From Aedes albopictus (Eukaryota > Arthropoda > Insecta > Diptera > Culicidae): DNA of 64,000 nt. The DNA lies in the NCBI RefSeq assembly GCF_035046485.1, contig NC_085136.1:325032175-325096174 (forward strand), in the 5' to 3' direction. The position numbers and the translations under genes are program-made. Below are positions 11,103-22,634 of the stretch, piece after piece (within the stretch, counting starts at the first letter, position 1; the number at the start of each line of letters is the position of its first letter). The notes beneath the pieces were generated by a model. That model ran no database searches. It saw only the letters and a program-made list of their open reading frames with translations, and was not told the DNA's origin.

Positions 11103-11932
11103 CTTATTCATACCGATATCTTCGGTCTCTACTTTAGATGCTAACGTCCCATTCGCCTGTTTTCCCGACCCTTGGTACTTAACTTAGCTTTTTGAGCTTT
11201 CGTTTTTGACTAGTCGTCGTCATGATCTGCTGGAGCAGTAGGGTGCAGGTACCAGTTTTCACAGCTTTAATCATCATATTTCATTAGGATCTAGTTGTAA
11301 AAAAATGCTGGTTCAGATCGCAACAAACTGAATGACCAAACACCCGACTGGCCAAAACTGAAGCTTCTACTCTACACAGGAGCGGAAACCTATGCTGTAT
11401 CTTGATATCAAAAAGAACTTCTGGAGAAACACCATGTTTCAAAAAATACACTGATAGATTAAACATGCAGTACAGGTTTTTGATTTCGATTTTGCTATTT
11501 AATATCAGTTTCAGCTCTATAAGTATTGTATGTACAACTAAACCGTAGTTCGTAGTTTCTAAGGCGGAGTTTCTTCTAATTTTAACTTCTGCCCAAACAC
11601 GGCCAGGTCGTTCCGTACAGACAAACTACCGGGCGCATAACCACATGCACTGAATTTCTTCCTAAGGAGTTGCAACAAGTATTATTTACCACAATCGCAA
11701 CATGTATGGAAATGCATACACGCGAGTCTCCTGCTGCTTCTTCTCGAATCAAAGATCAAATCTTCTATATAATTTAGCCGATAATCCAGGCGCGTCTTAA
11801 AACTTTGTACACATGTCCATGTGTGGATTTGTGAATTTTGGTGGGCACTTCTCAATCAAATGAACAAGTTTACATTTGCTACTTCTGACGGTTCAACCGA
11901 AAACATATCCACATAGGGGAACTTACGTATTT
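11103..11932. other. Unassigned intronic sequence
   Basis: AT-rich with no recognised repeat or coding pattern. Confidence 0.4.
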
Positions 11933-12095
11933 TCGGCAGTTTTGTTCTCTTCGTTATGGGGTGTTTTTTGAAACCTGATGACCTCAGGATTGGTCTCAAA
12001 TCCTTCCCAACCAAGCTGAGTTATTTGCCCAAATTTCAGGCAATTTGGCCCACAAAAACCCCCCATGACGAAGAGAAGAAACCTGCCATTAATAC
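11933..12095. mobile_element. Inverted-repeat (MITE-like) element
   Basis: GTTCTCTTCGTTATGGGG near 11942 pairs with CCCCCCATGACGAAGAGAAG near 12060, with further weak pairing outward. No target duplication identified. Confidence 0.45.
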
Positions 12096-12254
12096 CCTTC
12101 GTCACCCTCTCACACAAGTCTGAGTGGATTTTTATTGAAAATAAACTATTTCAACTCATTCGCTTCCGATAGTTATACATGGTTACGACGGTTCCGCATG
12201 AGCTCAAATTTTTTCTAATACCCGCGCTCAACCAGCCTTTTCTCTTTTTCGACG

Positions 12255-12289
<35 letters not shown>

Positions 12290-12530
12290 GTCTTTATTAA
12301 TGAGGTTTTCAATCCTTGGTTGGTTCGCCTCAAAAGGTTTTTCGACGGTATTTCAAACTCGTCCGGAATTTCACACAAGTTCATGAGTAGTTTTCTTCAT
12401 ATTTCCGACAGTCTCCAAACTCGTCCGAATCTTCGCACAAGTTCATATGTGGATTTATTTTTCAATTTCCGACGGCATCCAACTCATTTGGAACCTCACA
12501 CAAGTCCATGTGTTTTTTTAGGAAATGCAT
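12096..12530. repeat. ~70-bp tandem repeat around CACAAGTTCATGTG
   Basis: Four or so diverged units, each with CTCACACAAGTYCATGTG, an AT-rich stretch and TTTCCGACGGTATYC. A LINE micro-insertion splits one unit at 12260-12337. A frame reading 12179-12547 is not coding. Confidence 0.55.
12245..12352 (-). mobile_element. 78-bp LINE 3'-end micro-insertion with 15-bp TSD
   Basis: Insert 12260-12337 starts with (ATT)n, then GTCTTTATTAATGAGG and CCTTGGTTGGTTCGCCTC. It is flanked by perfect TTTTTCGACGGTATT at 12245-12259 and 12338-12352. Same family as 18843-18895. The triplet run is the complement of a TAA-type tail. Confidence 0.8.
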
Positions 12531-13417
12531 TTCATTCGGCTCACTGAATATAAAAATACAACAGTTCAAAATTACCATTAGATAAAAATAGACCAACATA
12601 TGAAAAAGTGTTGCAACCGTTGCGAACATTTGCTTCACATGTCTTTCCTAGGGCTATTTCCAGTTCTTTAGACTTATAATCTCTTACAAATCACAACAGA
12701 AACAAAAGTTTGTAATGGTTGTTCCGCCCTTCTCAAATGTTGATCTAGAATGATCCAGTTGATCTATATTACTTAAACCTCATGTAGAATAACTCAATTT
12801 GGTCAAAATGTAGATTATTGATAGATAACTAATTGATCAAGTAACAGTAGCATTTTTGAGAATGTTTGATGCTGTTGACGAAAAGTTAAAAAATAATTAA
12901 GCACTGTTAAATATCATTACAAGTTCTGTGAACTGCTTAGTCAGTGATTGGCAGCGAATAGTAATACTTTTCAAAAAGCTATTCACATATCCTGAAATCT
13001 CTATGAAATTTCATCAGTATTAGTTAATACTTTTAGAAGCATTATTGGAAAATTTGGAAGAAGATTGGATGACATTCTGACACCTCAGACAAACTTCTGG
13101 AAAAGTAGAAGAAAATCGAGTGAAATGCTGTTCCATTAAATTCTAAATAGGTGTTTGCTCCTACAACAGATACTACAATAGATACGATAGATAGCTTGGT
13201 ATTGCTGTGTGCATTCAAAATGCAAATATCAAATGCGGGACTCCCAAATTCGGTAAGATTTTCTAACAAGTAACCCGGTGTCAGTGGGAGCTTTCGAATC
13301 CTAGGTTGGCAGTGAGATTGACTATAGTTGCTAAGTTGCTTTTGGTATTATTGTGTTACCGCATTTGAAGCGCATTTGGGCACCGTTTGCTTCTTGAACG
13401 TACACAGCAATATAACA
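12531..13417. other. Unassigned intronic sequence
   Basis: AT-rich; no gene or repeat recognised. Confidence 0.4.
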
Positions 13418-14317
13418 CCCAGGTAACCAATAAGCATTTAAATAAGCTGTATTTCAGCTATAAAACTGCATTATATCTGCTTGCTGCTGTATCATAGCAG
13501 TTCGAATGCTGAATCGCCCTATATTAGCAATTTAAATGCTGCTTAAAATCTGACAGCTGTTGTGTAGCATTTCAAATGCACAATATGTTTTGGTTAACAT
13601 GCATCTTAACTGCTACTTTATTGCCATAAAGCTGCTAAGAGAGATGAGCGATGCTCAAACTGCTACACATTTCAACTTTTTCAATTCTTGAGCCACGACT
13701 ATAGAAGCCATTACCATTTAGATGTCGATCATTTATTGGTACCAACGAAGAAAATCAATGAGAGAACAAATGTTTTCCAAATAAATCCCATGGAATAAGA
13801 AACCAATTATGACATCGTGTATGTGGATGGTTTAACATCAGCACTTGTCCGAGCCGTTGTGCGGGCACAGCAAAATAACTGCCGGTGTGGTACTCAAGCC
13901 TTTAATAGATCAAAAAACCAACACACATTATCTGATCATTTATAGCTCATTCAGTAGCGCGGTTCAGCATCATCATCAACCAGAGGATTGTGGGATCGAA
14001 TCCCAATTTCAGCGGGATCAGCAAAAAACAACTGCAAAAATAAACAACAGCGACAAAAGTTGCACAGGAGAATGTGAGTAAAAATAGAAAGAGAAGAATA
14101 TGAAGCGACTGAAATGCGCAGGGGAAAATATTTTTGTTTATGTTCGATTTTTTGGGGATAGGAAAGATAAGCATTTAATCAGCCGTATATTGGGCCAAAA
14201 CCTGCATTTAATTAGCACTTATGGCGCATATACGGCATATTAGCATTTAATGACCTGCAGTAAAGGCGCATATAGTGCTAAATAAATGCAATTTTAACTG
14301 CTTATTGGTTACCTGGG
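13418..14317. mobile_element. 0.9-kb TIR element with 19-bp perfect ends
   Basis: CCCAGGTAACCAATAAGCA at 13418-13436 and its exact complement at 14299-14317. Subterminal zones repeat GCATTTAAAT, GCTGCT and related words. The core 13645-14165 is different DNA, including a tRNA-like SINE head at about 13935-14016, and may be a later insertion. No transposase. Target duplication not identified. Confidence 0.6.
13935..14016 (+). mobile_element. tRNA-like SINE head (relic)
   Basis: A-box-like TAGCTCATTCAGTAG and B-box-like GGGATCGAATCCCA at tRNA spacing. The acceptor stem is not convincing, so it is a relic of a tRNA-derived SINE, not a tRNA gene. Confidence 0.45.
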
Positions 14318-14602
14318 CAGTAATAAGGGGCAATTCTTCGAGAATTGCACAAAAATTATTAAAAAAAATCATTACTCCACCAAAAATTAATATGAAATTA
14401 ATTTTCTTGTATGAATCAGAAGCTAAGAATCTTGCCTTATCGAAAAAAAAAAAAAATATCACACAAGAAGAATTTTTCGTTCTGAAATTAGTTCTAAATC
14501 TCTAAACGAAACCTCAAAATAATACATTTTTTACATTTCTGTGTGCATTGTTTTCAGAATTTCTATGAGGTTTTCTTAGTAAGGAAAAAAACACAAAGTA
14601 AT

Positions 14603-14820
14603 TCGCGTTAAGTACTGTTCCTTTGAATTCTAGTAAGAATTTGCATCCTTTGACAGATACGTATTTTGACCTCAACTGTAAGGTCGTCTTCAGTGTCTTG
14701 TACTTGACTCGACTAAAAGACACAAGACACTGAAGACGACCTTACAGTTGAGGTCGAAATACGTATCTGTCAAAGGATGCAAATTCTTAGTGGAATTCAA
14801 AGGAACAGTACTTAACGCGA
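14603..14820. mobile_element. 218-bp near-perfect palindrome (MITE)
   Basis: Arms of about 100 bp read TCGCGTTAAGTACTGTTCC inward and the complement outward, with very few mismatches and a short centre around 14705-14712. No coding capacity; typical foldback MITE. Confidence 0.75.
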
Positions 14821-14879
14821 TTTTCTTTTTACTCACAGATATTCCCCTAACAAGCCCAGGTTAATCATCACAAAGTAAT

Positions 14880-17770
14880 TGTAGAAATCTCCAGAAAATT
14901 TCAAAAGCGAGTCCAAAATAATGAAATAATCAAAAAAATCCTGGCCAGAATTTTTGAATGAATCTCTCAGGAAGTTTCATAAAAACATTCTTGATCGAAA
15001 TATTTAGAGAAACTGACGATTGATTCTCTAGCTGTATTACCCAACGTTTATTTTCGATAAATTCCCAATGAAATCCTTAAAGAGATACCCAGAAGAATTC
15101 TTGAATGATGTTCTCAAAGAAACACTTATAGAATATCTTGTGGATGAACTCCTGAAGAGTCACTGACAGAATTTTCTAGCAAATACCTTACAAAATTCCA
15201 CTCAAATCCCTGGAAAAAATACTCAAAGAATTTCTTCATTAAATCTTTATTAAAAATCTCGATGATATCTCAGGAGAAATTCGGTTAGTAGGCTCAGTGT
15301 ACCAGTTATGGCTATAGTACCTCAAATTCGCCATAGTTGATTTTCAACATTTAACGATGCAAATCAACAAGAAAATATATGTGAAGGAAGAATACGTTTA
15401 TAAAAGATGATAGCATTCATTCAAACTTCCCATTTTGCTCAAATTGTGATAGAAAAAAATAATTTTCCTTAAAATTTCGGCTTCTTTGTACCCTATTTCG
15501 CCATAGTGTACCAGTTATGGCAAATCCCATAAGGAATGCATGTAAATAGTGCGAAGTGGAACCGAAATTAACAAATATGTCCATAACTGGTACAGGGATC
15601 CTATCATTGGCACACGCCGTAATAAATAGTAAAAGTGGGTTTGGCTCAGACTTTATATTTTTCCTGTTAAGTATGAGAACAAATCTATCGTTTGACGTAT
15701 CGATGACATTCGTCAGTCTTCTTCTTATTTTTGTAGAAGTAGTTTTCCTTAGGTAGTGCGATAACTGGTACAGGCACCCTAGGGTCTCTCAAGAAACCCT
15801 TAAATAATTAAAAAGATGGATTTTTTTTTTCGAGAAATATCGCTTAATTTTATGGAGAGATATTTTTAAAAAACTGTCTGGAAGAATTCTTCAGGTGTTC
15901 TTTGGCGGTAACCTTTATCGAATACTTGCAAAAAAAATCAATGTGATATTCCAGAAGAAATTCCAAAAGCAATCTCTGCCGAAACTTTCGATAAAATAAA
16001 TGGAATAGTATGGAAATTTTCTGAAAAAAAAAACTCAAGCGAATCCTTTGGAAAATTTTTTGGCTATATGGAGAAATTCCCGAAGAATGTCTGAAGTGAG
16101 AATTCACAATGAAATTTCCCGATAAAATTAGTAAAGGAGCTTCTCAAGCAATTTTTGAAGAAACTCTGCAACGAGTCCGAGGAACTTCCAAAGATTCCTC
16201 AAAAACTTTCAGAAAAGAATGTCTAAAAAAGCTTCAACAACTCTATTAAAGTTATTGTTGGAAAGCTTGAGAAAAAACTGCCGATGGAACACATTTCGGC
16301 AAGAATCTCTGGTCAACGACACCCTTGAGAAGTTAGTTTAGTTTTTTTTTGGAGATATAACTCGTAAAATACCAAGATAATTTTTAATGATTTTCTAAAT
16401 GGGTAAACCGAAAAAAAATCTGGATTGCTTCCCAAAGAAAATCACTGGAGGGGAATTCCTATGAATCACTAAAAAAAAAACAAGAAATTGCTGTAAAAGT
16501 TCTGCAAAGAATACTTTAAAAAATCGGTGGGGAGCCTGGAAAATTTCACAAAAAAAAGCACTTGGGTGAAATGCTGAAGAAATCTTAAAAGATATATTCT
16601 ACAAGGACAAATTTTAAGAAGAATTATTCTGGATTTCTTTGGAAAATCTCTAACGCATTGATTTGTCCAAAAAAAAAATCCAAAAAAATGTCAATGATAT
16701 TCCCAGAGAAATACCCCTTGGAATTTCATTCATGAATTTCCAAATTAATGTCTGGGAGAATAAATTGCAGAATTTCTGGGAGAATCCTTCAAGGAATTCG
16801 GCAAAAAATCATTGAAGGGATTTCTCAAAGAATTAAAAAAAAACGTATAAACATCTGAAGGAATTTGCTAATGGAACCCGTAGATGAGTTCTTGAAGAAT
16901 TCGCTGGAAGAATTTCCAAACGAGTTTTTCAAGAAATCTCTGCAGACGTTTTGCCAAAGAATGCATAAGTAATGGAAATCCCTGAAGGAATTGCGCGTCC
17001 GCAAAGCATCCTTTTAGCTTTTTTACAAAGTAACAGTTGAAACTTTCAATGAAATGAATCTCTTGAGAATTTCCTACGGTTTTCTGAAAGAATGTAGAAA
17101 AATATGCCTGGAGGAAATTCCTGAAAGAATTCTTAGTAGAATTTGCATGAGAATATCTGGAGCTTTCTCAACAAATCTCGCAAACATTCATCAGGAATTC
17201 TTTAATTAAATTTTTTGGAGAAATTTCAGTGGATTACTTGAGAAACCTAGATGAACTCATGAAATAATGTCTGCAAGAATTCCCCAAGAAATTTCCCACG
17301 GTTTACTGAAAGAATTCTTCGAATAAAAGCTTTATTGAATTCGCCAAAAAGTACCTGTCTCAAATCTCTATTCGCTATTCTCAAATCTCTATTTAATAGT
17401 TGATGAATATTCTCTGAATATATTCACGAAAAAAAAAAGAAAGTATGCTCTAATCCTCGAAAAATGTCCCAATTAATCCTGTAAATAAATCCCCAGTGAA
17501 TCATTGAAGAAATTCCAGATGGATTTGTTGGAGGAATACCCCAAAGAATTTTCTGGAAACCACCAATAACGCATTGGAAAAAAATGAATATTCTAAGAAA
17601 CTTCCGATGCGAAGTCCCAAGTAACATCAGGAATAAAAATCAACAATTCTCTTGAAAATATAAGAAGGAATCCTAGTAGCGATTCATCAAAAAAAAAATC
17701 CGAAATAATTTTTAAGATTCCGAAGGAGTTCCATGGAGGAATTTCCTAAGTAAACCTTGATTGAAGGACT
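14880..17770. repeat. Degenerate ~12-bp repeat tract (GGAATTYCT family)
   Basis: Long degenerate tract of AAGAATTCCTGAAG / GGAATTTCTC words, interrupted by a MITE-like element at 15295-15780. All frames in it are short and low-information. Confidence 0.65.
15295..15780. mobile_element. MITE-like element with TACCAGTTATGG ends
   Basis: TGTACCAGTTATGGC at the left and CGATAACTGGTACAGG at the right form an imperfect inverted repeat. The same motif recurs internally at about 15511 and 15583. Surrounded by degenerate repeat. No TSD identified. Confidence 0.45.
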
Positions 17771-17888
17771 TTAGGGTAAAGTCTTCGGTATACCAATCCT
17801 AGTGGTCAATTAATGATATTTTAATGAATTCAACATATATACATAAAAAGATGGATAAAGTATTAGTGAAATTCCGAAAAAAATCCAC

Positions 17889-17959
17889 AGCTCAGGTGAG
17901 ATTTGAACTCGCGACCCTTATTCGCTAGACTAGTGCTTTTTCAACTAAGCTACCAAGCC
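17889..17959 (-). pseudogene. tRNA-like sequence, left arm (degenerate)
   Basis: 71-nt complement of the right-arm sequence. The T-arm has a mismatch (GCGAG against CTCAC) and the T-loop is TTCAAAT. Not expected to fold as well as the right copy. Confidence 0.5.
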
Positions 17960-18263
17960 AAATAATGACACAGCATTTCAATTTAGTAGTTCTACCTCTT
18001 CTGTAGTAATCTGTCGTAAATGAAAGAGTGCAAACGACAAGTTTGATGGCCTTCCAGGTTTCATTTGTTCTTTCGCATCAAGTGGTTGATGAAGAGACGC
18101 CTGTAAGATAGGCAACAGTTTCAACACTAAATAAATTACTCTCGCTCTTCGTTTTATGATCATAAGAGATGGATATATTTGCGGTGCATGTTAAGGGAAG
18201 GATGGAACATGGTCGATGACATTTGAATTACCTTATGACAACTAAAATACCGTGTCATTAATT

Positions 18264-18334
18264 GGCTCGGTAGCTTAGTTGTAAAAGCACTTGTCTAGCG
18301 AATAAGAGTGGTGAGTTCGAATCTCACCTGAGCT
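18264..18334 (+). tRNA. tRNA-Ala(AGC)-like cloverleaf, probably a SINE head
   Basis: 71 nt fold by eye into a full cloverleaf: 7-bp acceptor with two G-U pairs, 4-bp D stem, 5-bp anticodon stem with loop CTAGCGA (anticodon AGC after the conserved T33), and a perfect GTGAG/CTCAC T stem with TTCGAAT loop. The inverted copy next door and its shared 3' flank mark it as a repetitive element, so a functional tRNA-Ala gene is unlikely, though an active pol III promoter is plausible. Confidence 0.35.
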
Positions 18335-18395
18335 GTGGATTTTTTCGGAATTTCACTAATAATTTATCCATCTTTTCATGTATTTGTATGTTGAC

Positions 18396-18724
18396 TTGAT
18401 TGAAGGCCCTTTTTGTTGAGTTATGACTTTTAAAAATTGGTGTTTATTAATTTTTTGTTAATTTTTGTTGAAATTATGATTTTTCGAATTGTTTGTGCAA
18501 TATTCGAATAATTGCACCTTTTTACTGTTTTACCTAGCTCCACCCATGATTGAGTACCTCATCTGCAGGTTCTAAACGTGGAAGAAAATAATGATTAGCT
18601 TGCAATGCGTACCTCCATTTGCCTTTTTCCTTGCCACGACGATTTTCGATATTTTTTCTAACAAGATGAGTGTTGGCCGTTTCCTATGGTGAAGGAAAAT
18701 GATAATTATATGGATTAAAAGCAG
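18396..18724. other. Unassigned intronic sequence
   Basis: AT-rich, no recognised feature. Confidence 0.4.
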
Positions 18725-21260
18725 AGTCTGCTGGAAATCCTCCTAAAATTCTTGGAGGACCTATAACAATCATTACTAGAGAAAACTCAGCTGAAAATGC
18801 TTGAGAAATCCCAGCGAGGATTCCTAACGAAATTCTAGTAGATTGATTTGTCTTTATTAAAGAGACTTTCAGCCCTTGGCTGGTTCGTCTCTAGGATTCT
18901 AGTAGAAATATCTGCTGACACCCTAAAAGAAACTCCTGAAGAAACTATTGTAAAAATATTTGAAGGAATCGCAAGTGGAATGTCCTTGGAAAAATCTCAG
19001 AAAAATCCTTGGAGGAATCACAGGCAACATATGGAAAGGAATCCTTGTAGAAACCTCTGAAACGATCCCAACAAGAACATTTTGACTAAGGAGTAATGCC
19101 ATCAGGCACTTGTGGAGGAATTCTAGTAAGATTTCTTTAAGAGATTTATTTAGGAATGGCTCCAAGAATGCCAGATGGGATGCTCTACAAATTTCTGATA
19201 GAAATGCTTGATGTTCAAGAAATACTTTGAAGGATTCCTCCAGAATTATTTGCGAGGATTCATTCAAAAATTGTTGCTGTAATGTATTTATGGATTCTCT
19301 AGAAATGTAGTATTCCTGTTGGTAGTCCTCTTAAGATTATTTTGAGAACTACTGCTAGGATTGCTCCAGGACTGCTTCTGGGATTGCTATAGACATTTAT
19401 GGTAGGAATCCTCCATGGTTATTTTTTTCTGAATTTCCCATACAACACCTGCAAAAAATTTTTTTTTGAGAAACCTTAGCAAGAATTCCCGAAGAAATTC
19501 TAGTAGGATTTACTGACGGAATCCCAGCAGAAATTTTATTGGTTTACAAAAAGCAAAAGGAATCATTGAAAAACGTTTTGAAGGAATCATAGCACGAGAC
19601 CCTGAAAGAAATTCAAGAGGACCAGGAATCCCAGGAGGAAATCCTGGATGGATCCTACGATGAATTATCGGAGGAACCCCATCAGGCATCCCAAGAGGAA
19701 TTCCATGAGAAATCGTTAGAGAAATCTTGAAAAAAAAAATCTTAAAATTTCCCCAGCAATGCTTGATGGGACTCTGCTAGATTTTTTTGCTGGAGTTCAT
19801 GCAAAAATTTTTCCAAGGACTCCTCAGTAAATTGCTTCGGTGATTCTTTTAGGGATTTTTTCAAGGATTCCTTTAGTAATTCGTCTCGGAATACCTTCAG
19901 AAATTCTTGCTGTCACAGGAATTCCTTCATAAACTCCAGCCAGGATTTCTCCAAGCATTCTTACTAACTTAGATTTCTCAAGCATTTCCAGATGATATTT
20001 CTGCAGTATTGCTCTAGGAGTCCTCTTGGATTTCCGGGAGGTTTTTCAGCATGAATTGCTTGAAGAATCTCAGCCAGACTTTATGGAGGACTCCCATCAC
20101 GAAGTCCTGAAAAAAAAACCCCGCAGCATTTCAATAGCAATTTCAACAGATTCTCAAAAATCTGAAGAGGATTTCTAGTAAGAATATTAAGAAATATTCC
20201 TAGCAGGAACTGTAAAGAAATTTAGAAGTAATCCTTAAAAAAGTCTCAGAGTGAATTTCTAGTGCAGTTCATAGAGAAGTTACAGCAGGGATTGCTGGAG
20301 GAATTCCATCAAGAATCTATGGACACCTAATTCCACATAAATTCCTGGATAAATTTCAAAAGGATTTCCTGGAGGAATCCAGGAGAAAATCTCTGGAGGC
20401 ACGGAGGTACCATATGAGGAATTTTCGGGGGAAACCCAGCAAGCATTCTTGGGGAATTTCCAAACGGAATATGTAGTGTACAGGAATCTTTTGAATAATG
20501 CCTATAGATATTATCACTGAAGGAACTTCCGCAGGGATCCCAGCAGGTATTCCTAGTGATTGTGTAGAATTTGCACAAGCTAAAATACACAGTAATAAAA
20601 ATTAAAAAAAAAATCCTAGAGGAATTTCCGAAGGAAATGCAAGATGGTAAATTTTGATGAGATTGCCTCTGAAGTTTCTCCAAGTATTTCTACACAAATC
20701 CGTCCTGTGGTTCCTCTAGCAGTTGCTTTAGAAATTCCTCTGGTGTTTTAAGAATGTCTCTTGGAATACCAGCAGAAATTCCTGCCACTATTCCTTCAGT
20801 TATTCCTCCTAAGATTGCTTCGAGAATGCTTGCTGTGATTTCTCAAACTATAACAGCTGCGGTTTCTTCAGTAATTGCTCTTAGGAATCCTCCAAGTATT
20901 TCTGGAGATTTTCTTAAAAGAGTTTCCTGACAAATCCAAGCAAGTGCATTTTACCAAAAATTCCTGAATGAATACCAGCAGCATTCCTGAAGTAATCCCC
21001 GCAAGTATTCCTGAAGAATTGTCAATTGAATTTAGTTGCATTCCCGAAAAAAAAATCAATCTGGAGAAGTTTTTGTAGAAATCCCTGGAGGAATTTGAAG
21101 GCAATTTGGAGAAATGTCTGGAGGAATCACTGCAGGATTTTTTGTAGGAATCTCAACTGTAACTCTATGAACAATTACAGCATTACTTTCTGGAGGAGTT
21201 CTAGTACCACTTCAGGAATTTCTTGAAAATTCCTCCAGTGATTCTTTCAGGGGTTTCTTC
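18725..21260. repeat. Degenerate ~12-bp repeat tract (GGAATTYCT family)
   Basis: About 2.5 kb of degenerate CTGGAGGAATTC / AGCAGGAATTCC words, split once by a LINE micro-insertion. Frames of 60-118 codons here are not genes. Confidence 0.65.
18832..18906 (-). mobile_element. 53-bp LINE 3'-end micro-insertion with 11-bp TSD
   Basis: Insert 18843-18895 contains GTCTTTATTAAAGAGAC and CCCTTGGCTGGTTCGTCTC, the same 3' end as at 12260-12337. It is flanked by perfect ATTCTAGTAGA at 18832-18842 and 18896-18906. The TAA tail is nearly absent here. Confidence 0.75.
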
Positions 21261-21548
21261 AAGGACTCCAAGAATTTACACGTATTGAACAGGTAGATTT
21301 GAGGTTAGGGAATCGCCACTGATTATTAGTTGTTTTTGTTTATTTAGTGCTTATGCTACTTGTGATCCAAATGTATCCATTGTATATAGTTCGATTTCTA
21401 AACCTTATCCTGAACACTCGTCCGTCGTATTCATCCTCCTTGCTTCTCCAATGCTTAAACCCAATGTAGAGAAAATGCACTGATAATCACAAAAGTACTC
21501 CTCTTCGAGTATCAATCACAACGACCAAATCATTCCTCGCCCAAACAG

Positions 21549-21740
21549 TGCCTCACCTCGTCGGAATGCTGTTCCGGATCATGCCTAAGCTACTCGTACA
21601 AATGTGTGACCAACCTGCAGCTGCGGACTCCGGTCGTCGTGCTCCTCAGTGACGTCGCCGCCATTGCCAACCGTATCGGCGGTGGACCCAGTAGTAGTGA
21701 CACATCTTCACCCGCGAAATGCGCCGCCGTTGGCGAATAT
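21549..21740 (+). CDS. Knottin-like gene, internal exon B (64 codons)
   Basis: Second recognised exon, entered after AAACAG and left at a weaker donor GTAATT; phase 0 at both ends. Cysteines lie at residues 1, 7, 8, 12 and 19, and the block is nearly identical to exon A in its core (CC-SGSC-LSYSYKC). The linker is short and carries NRIGGG at residues 41-46. The last cysteine is at residue 58, again six residues before the donor, in the same CAAVGEY ending as exon A. A and B look like a recent exon duplication compared with C and D. The first 60 bases read open only from the acceptor, which supports starting at the Cys codon. Confidence 0.85.
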
Positions 21741-21972
21741 GTAATTACCCCCTTCAAAGAACACTTTTTGAGCTTCAATCAATTTCCGCGCACTAAACAG
21801 CAAACACACAATTAAAACCCCAACTCACGACCCAGCAGCAGACCGGCGGCCTTTTGGCCTTAAGACGCGCTAATAACTCATTAACGTTTTATTCTCTACC
21901 CGTTCTCGGCTCGGCTTTGCGCCGGACCCCTTTTTCGTTTCATGTGGTTCCCCCCTGACCCCCACCCATCAG
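21741..21972 (+). other. Intron 2 of the knottin-like gene (232 bp)
   Basis: Short intron from GTAATT to a C-rich tract ending CATCAG. No mobile element recognised in it. Confidence 0.75.
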
Positions 21973-22176
21973 TGCCTAACTGCAGCCGATTGCTGTTCCC
22001 GGAGTTGTCTCAGCTTCTCGTACAAGTGCGTCCAGAACTACGACCTGGGGACGCAGCAACTGACGTCATCGGGAATTCCAGTTCAGCTGCCGGCCGGCGG
22101 GTCCTCCCTCAACACCATCGACACGGCTAATCGCTTCGGCGGCTCCGAAAGACAATGTCTCGCTAATGGACATGCG
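21973..22176 (+). CDS. Knottin-like gene, internal exon C (68 codons)
   Basis: Third recognised exon, after a C-rich tract ending CATCAG and before a consensus GTAAGT; phase 0-0. Cysteines are at residues 1, 7, 8, 12 and 19 (C-x5-CC-x3-C-x6-C) with the core LSFSYKC shared with exon A. The linker (residues 20-61) ends in NRFGGSER at residues 53-60. The next-knot cysteine is at residue 62 and six residues (LANGHA) follow it. That ending differs from the AAVGEY of exons A and B but keeps the exact spacing, which argues for selection on cysteine position, not on sequence. Confidence 0.85.
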
Positions 22177-22634
22177 GTAAGTTTAAGATAAGGGAGTTTT
22201 GGGTAAAACTCTCGTCGGCTATGCTATGGCGGGGAGTGATGCAAAGAATGATTCGAAGAAACAACAAAAAACCACCTCATGCTTACTTACCGATTATGTG
22301 GCGTTTCGTGGAAGTGTTACACGGGCAATTGAGTAAGCATCAATCGGGTTATTCCATGTCAAACTTTAATGTTAAATTGTCTCTAAAATAATAAGAAACT
22401 CGTCAATCAGTTGTACGTACTACAGAGTTTGTCAGGAATTATACCACAACTGCCCCCATTCGTTTGTAAGTAAAAAGCCTGGGATAAAACTTACTTCGAC
22501 ATGGAATGACCCCCGTCTGGTTTCAATTCGCCATATTTCTTCCTAACCAGTTTCTCCACCCATCGGAATTTCCACATTTATCTAACCGCATCTGTTTATT
22601 GTTCATCCCTTTTTCCCTCCGCCACCATCACCAG
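22177..22634 (+). other. Intron 3 of the knottin-like gene (458 bp), containing a small MITE
   Basis: Runs from GTAAGT to a strong pyrimidine tract ending CACCAG. About 167 bp of it (22346-22512) is bounded by an inverted repeat, GGGTTATTCCATGTC and its near-perfect complement, so part of the intron is a MITE-like insertion. Confidence 0.7.
22346..22512. mobile_element. Short TIR (MITE-like) element in intron 3
   Basis: 15-bp terminal inverted repeat: GGGTTATTCCATGTC at the left and its complement with one mismatch at the right. No coding capacity. No target duplication was identified. Confidence 0.45.

Larger units (their letters stand above)
17831..18395. mobile_element. Inverted pair of tRNA-like repeats
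   Basis: Left arm 17831-17973 and right arm 18251-18395 are inverted copies of one another, each containing a 71-nt tRNA-like sequence plus a TCCATCTTTT-type 3' flank. The central 277 bp is unrelated. Either two SINE copies landed head to head or this is a foldback element that incorporated a tRNA promoter. Confidence 0.65.
10069..21548 (+). other. Intron 1 of the knottin-like gene (about 11.5 kb)
   Basis: Runs from the GTAAGT donor after exon A to the AAACAG acceptor before exon B. It is filled with mobile and repetitive DNA listed separately: a TTA-flanked MITE, a ~70-bp tandem repeat, two LINE micro-insertions, a 0.9-kb TIR element, a 218-bp palindrome, tRNA-like inverted pairs and about 5 kb of degenerate 12-bp repeat. 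I found no further knottin-type exon (AG followed by a Cys codon and a CC pair) by eye. Confidence 0.75.

Noticed and set aside
22506..22634. N-terminal extension of the exon D frame
   Set aside because: It lies in intron 3, partly inside a MITE terminus, and precedes a strong acceptor.
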